The position numbers and the translations under genes were made by a program. 48,752 bases of DNA. Source: Burkholderiales bacterium Ga0074133. GTDB lineage: Bacteria; Pseudomonadota; Gammaproteobacteria; Burkholderiales; Burkholderiaceae_C. The stretch spans positions 1 to 48,752 of the forward strand of contig LNEG01000064.1 of assembly GCA_001464865.1 (NCBI GenBank), written 5' to 3'. The notes below the pieces were generated by a model. That model was not told the origin of the DNA, did not search any database, and saw nothing but the letters and a program-made list of their open reading frames with translations. This document shows positions 47,588 to 48,752 of the stretch, piece by piece; position 1 is the first letter of the stretch; each line of letters opens with the position of its first letter.

Positions 47588-47645
47588 GCGTCTCCGGGAT
47601 GCCGCCCGCGCAGTGCGGGCCCCGGGTGTCTTCCGGGTCCTGAAC

Positions 47646-47683
47646 AACAGCCTGCCGGCCCACGCCAGCAGGCTGTTCTTGTT
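47646..47683 (+). terminator. Rho-independent terminator of ppa
   Basis: AACAGCCTGC (47646-47655) pairs perfectly with GCAGGCTGTT (47668-47677) around a 12-base loop, then CTTGTT. It lies 59 bp after the ppa stop, in a 253-bp gap with no other feature seen. Confidence 0.8.
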
Positions 47684-47840
47684 GGTAGGTATGAAGCATG
47701 GAGCGCAGTGGGGACGCTGTCTCCTGATTGTCTCGAGGGTGCGATTCGACTGCTAGACTGCAGCAGCATATCGTTACACGCGTGCCGTCTTTGGCACGAC
47801 CAATCTGGCCGCACGCAATGCCGCTTCCTGGGGACACATC

Positions 47841-48752
47841 ATGAAAATTTCCGATCTGCGCATCGGCACCAGGCTGGGGGCCGGCTTTCTGGCAGTGGTG
47901 CTGCTGACCGCCTTGCTGGGTGCCATCGCCCTGGTGCAGATGACCCGCATCTACAACAACGCGGAACAGATTTCCAGCAACCTGTTGCCCAGCGTGGCGA
48001 AATCCGGTGACCTGCGCGTGCTCTACAACCGCATGCGCCGGTCGGAGGCGGGCATGGTGACCTCGCGCAACGTGGCGGAGGTGAAGGCGTTTTCGGAGCA
48101 GGTCGCCCTCCGTTCCAAGGACATTGCTCAACTCGAAACGTTGTACGAGCCCTTGGTGGATACCGATGCCGAGCGCGAAATCTTTGCGTCGTACAAGACG
48201 CGCAAGGCCGCATATGGCGTGCTCCAGGCCAAGCTGGTGGAGATTGCCGGCAGCGTGGACTTCAGCACGGCCGAAACGCTGGAACTCACGGGCGAGGCAC
48301 TGCTGATGGTGTACTCCGGAGAGTCTGAAGCGGCGTTTGCCGCCGTCGTGGAGGCGCTGGGCGAATTGCAGAAGCTCAATGCCGACCATTCGGCCCTGGC
48401 CCAGGAAGAAATCAACAAGGTGTACACCAGCGCCCGCATCGCACTGCTCGTGACGCTGGTCGTATGTTGCCTGATCGCTGCCTTGCTGGGTGTGGCCATC
48501 ACCCGCGCGGTAACGCGCCCCGCCAGTCAGGCCCTTCAGGCAGCCCAGGCGATTGCGCAGGGCGATCTGGGCGCCGAAGTGCCGCGCGGCGGCAAAGACG
48601 AGATGGGCCAGTTGCTCAATGCCCTGGCAGACATGCGCAACAGCCTTGCCAGTACCGTGAGCCTGGTGCGCCAGAACGCCGAAGGGGTGGCATCGGCCAG
48701 CTCGCAGATTGCCTCGGGCAACAACGACCTGTCGGCCCGAACGGAGCAGCAG
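47841..48752 (+). CDS. methyl-accepting chemotaxis protein, 3' truncated by window edge
   Basis: The first 304 codons of a chemoreceptor; the frame is open to the end of the window. MKISDLRIGTRLGAGFLAVVLLTALLGAIAL is the standard MCP opening with the first membrane helix (residues 12-32). A four-helix-bundle ligand domain (4HB_MCP type) covers about 33-190. The second helix is IALLVTLVVCCLIAALLGVAI near 195-215, followed by a HAMP domain ending QAIAQGDLGAEVPRGGKDEMGQLLNAL. The signalling domain begins with SGNNDLSARTEQQ at the edge, matching the usual methylation helix 1 region. The ligand is unknown. Confidence 0.93.
   Translation, partial: MKISDLRIGTRLGAGFLAVVLLTALLGAIALVQMTRIYNNAEQISSNLLPSVAKSGDLRVLYNRMRRSEAGMVTSRNVAEVKAFSEQVALRSKDIAQLETLYEPLVDTDAEREIFASYKTRKAAYGVLQAKLVEIAGSVDFSTAETLELTGEALLMVYSGESEAAFAAVVEALGELQKLNADHSALAQEEINKVYTSARIALLVTLVVCCLIAALLGVAITRAVTRPASQALQAAQAIAQGDLGAEVPRGGKDEMGQLLNALADMRNSLASTVSLVRQNAEGVASASSQIASGNNDLSARTEQQ

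Overview
The window is high-GC chromosomal DNA from a betaproteobacterium, most likely a member of the Comamonadaceae (Acidovorax-like). This placement rests on the dnaX-ybaB-recR cluster with a neighbouring SRP RNA gene, the gloB-methyltransferase-rnhA block, a family of short palindromic repeats typical of that family, and the protein sequences themselves. It is inferred from the sequence; no database search was run.

Layout. 1-4.5 kb: the 3' part of an AddA/RecB-like helicase-nuclease gene, then a BaiN/HI0933-type flavoprotein. 4.6-8.9 kb: a 4.3-kb integrated element bounded by a 22-bp direct repeat. It sits in the 3' end of the SRP RNA gene ffs, which is rebuilt at the right junction. The element carries an intact small serine recombinase, a small secreted protein, a frameshifted and C-terminally truncated tyrosine integrase, a broken Rha-like regulator, and an array of four 23-26-bp repeats resembling promoters of single-subunit phage RNA polymerases. 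It looks like the immobile remnant of a temperate phage or satellite. 9-12.5 kb: dnaX (with a likely programmed -1 frameshift signal), ybaB and recR. 12.7-14.8 kb: a MAPEG protein, an orphan Tat-exported substrate-binding protein and a DUF3096 peptide. 14.8-18.6 kb: mltD-like transglycosylase and gloB on the minus strand, diverging from a methyltransferase and rnhA. 18.7-23.5 kb: an RND efflux adaptor and pump. 23.5-28.1 kb, minus strand: a thioredoxin-like protein and the molybdenum-cofactor genes moeA, mobA and moaA with a GNAT gene among them. 28.1-32.5 kb, minus strand: a BLUF blue-light sensor, an SDR, a DUF2889 protein, an aldehyde dehydrogenase and a Crp/Fnr regulator. 32.7-34.9 kb: an Mpo1-like protein, a metal-dependent hydrolase and a divergent TetR regulator with two matching palindromes between them. 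35.2-40.7 kb, minus strand: a signalling operon made of a REC/HD-GYP protein (frameshifted), an exported SixA-like phosphatase and a hybrid histidine kinase. 40.8-44.7 kb: cytochrome b and a decayed diheme cytochrome c on one side, PepSY protein and an OmpR/QseC-type two-component pair on the other. 44.7-47.6 kb: a membrane H+-pyrophosphatase divergent from soluble pyrophosphatase. 47.8 kb to the end: the start of a chemoreceptor gene.

Most of the window is ordinary core genome. The most unusual parts are the ffs-integrated element and its promoter-like repeat array, the dnaX recoding signal, the frameshift exactly at the phospho-acceptor codon of the HD-GYP receiver domain, and the dispersed repeats that have been absorbed into reading frames.
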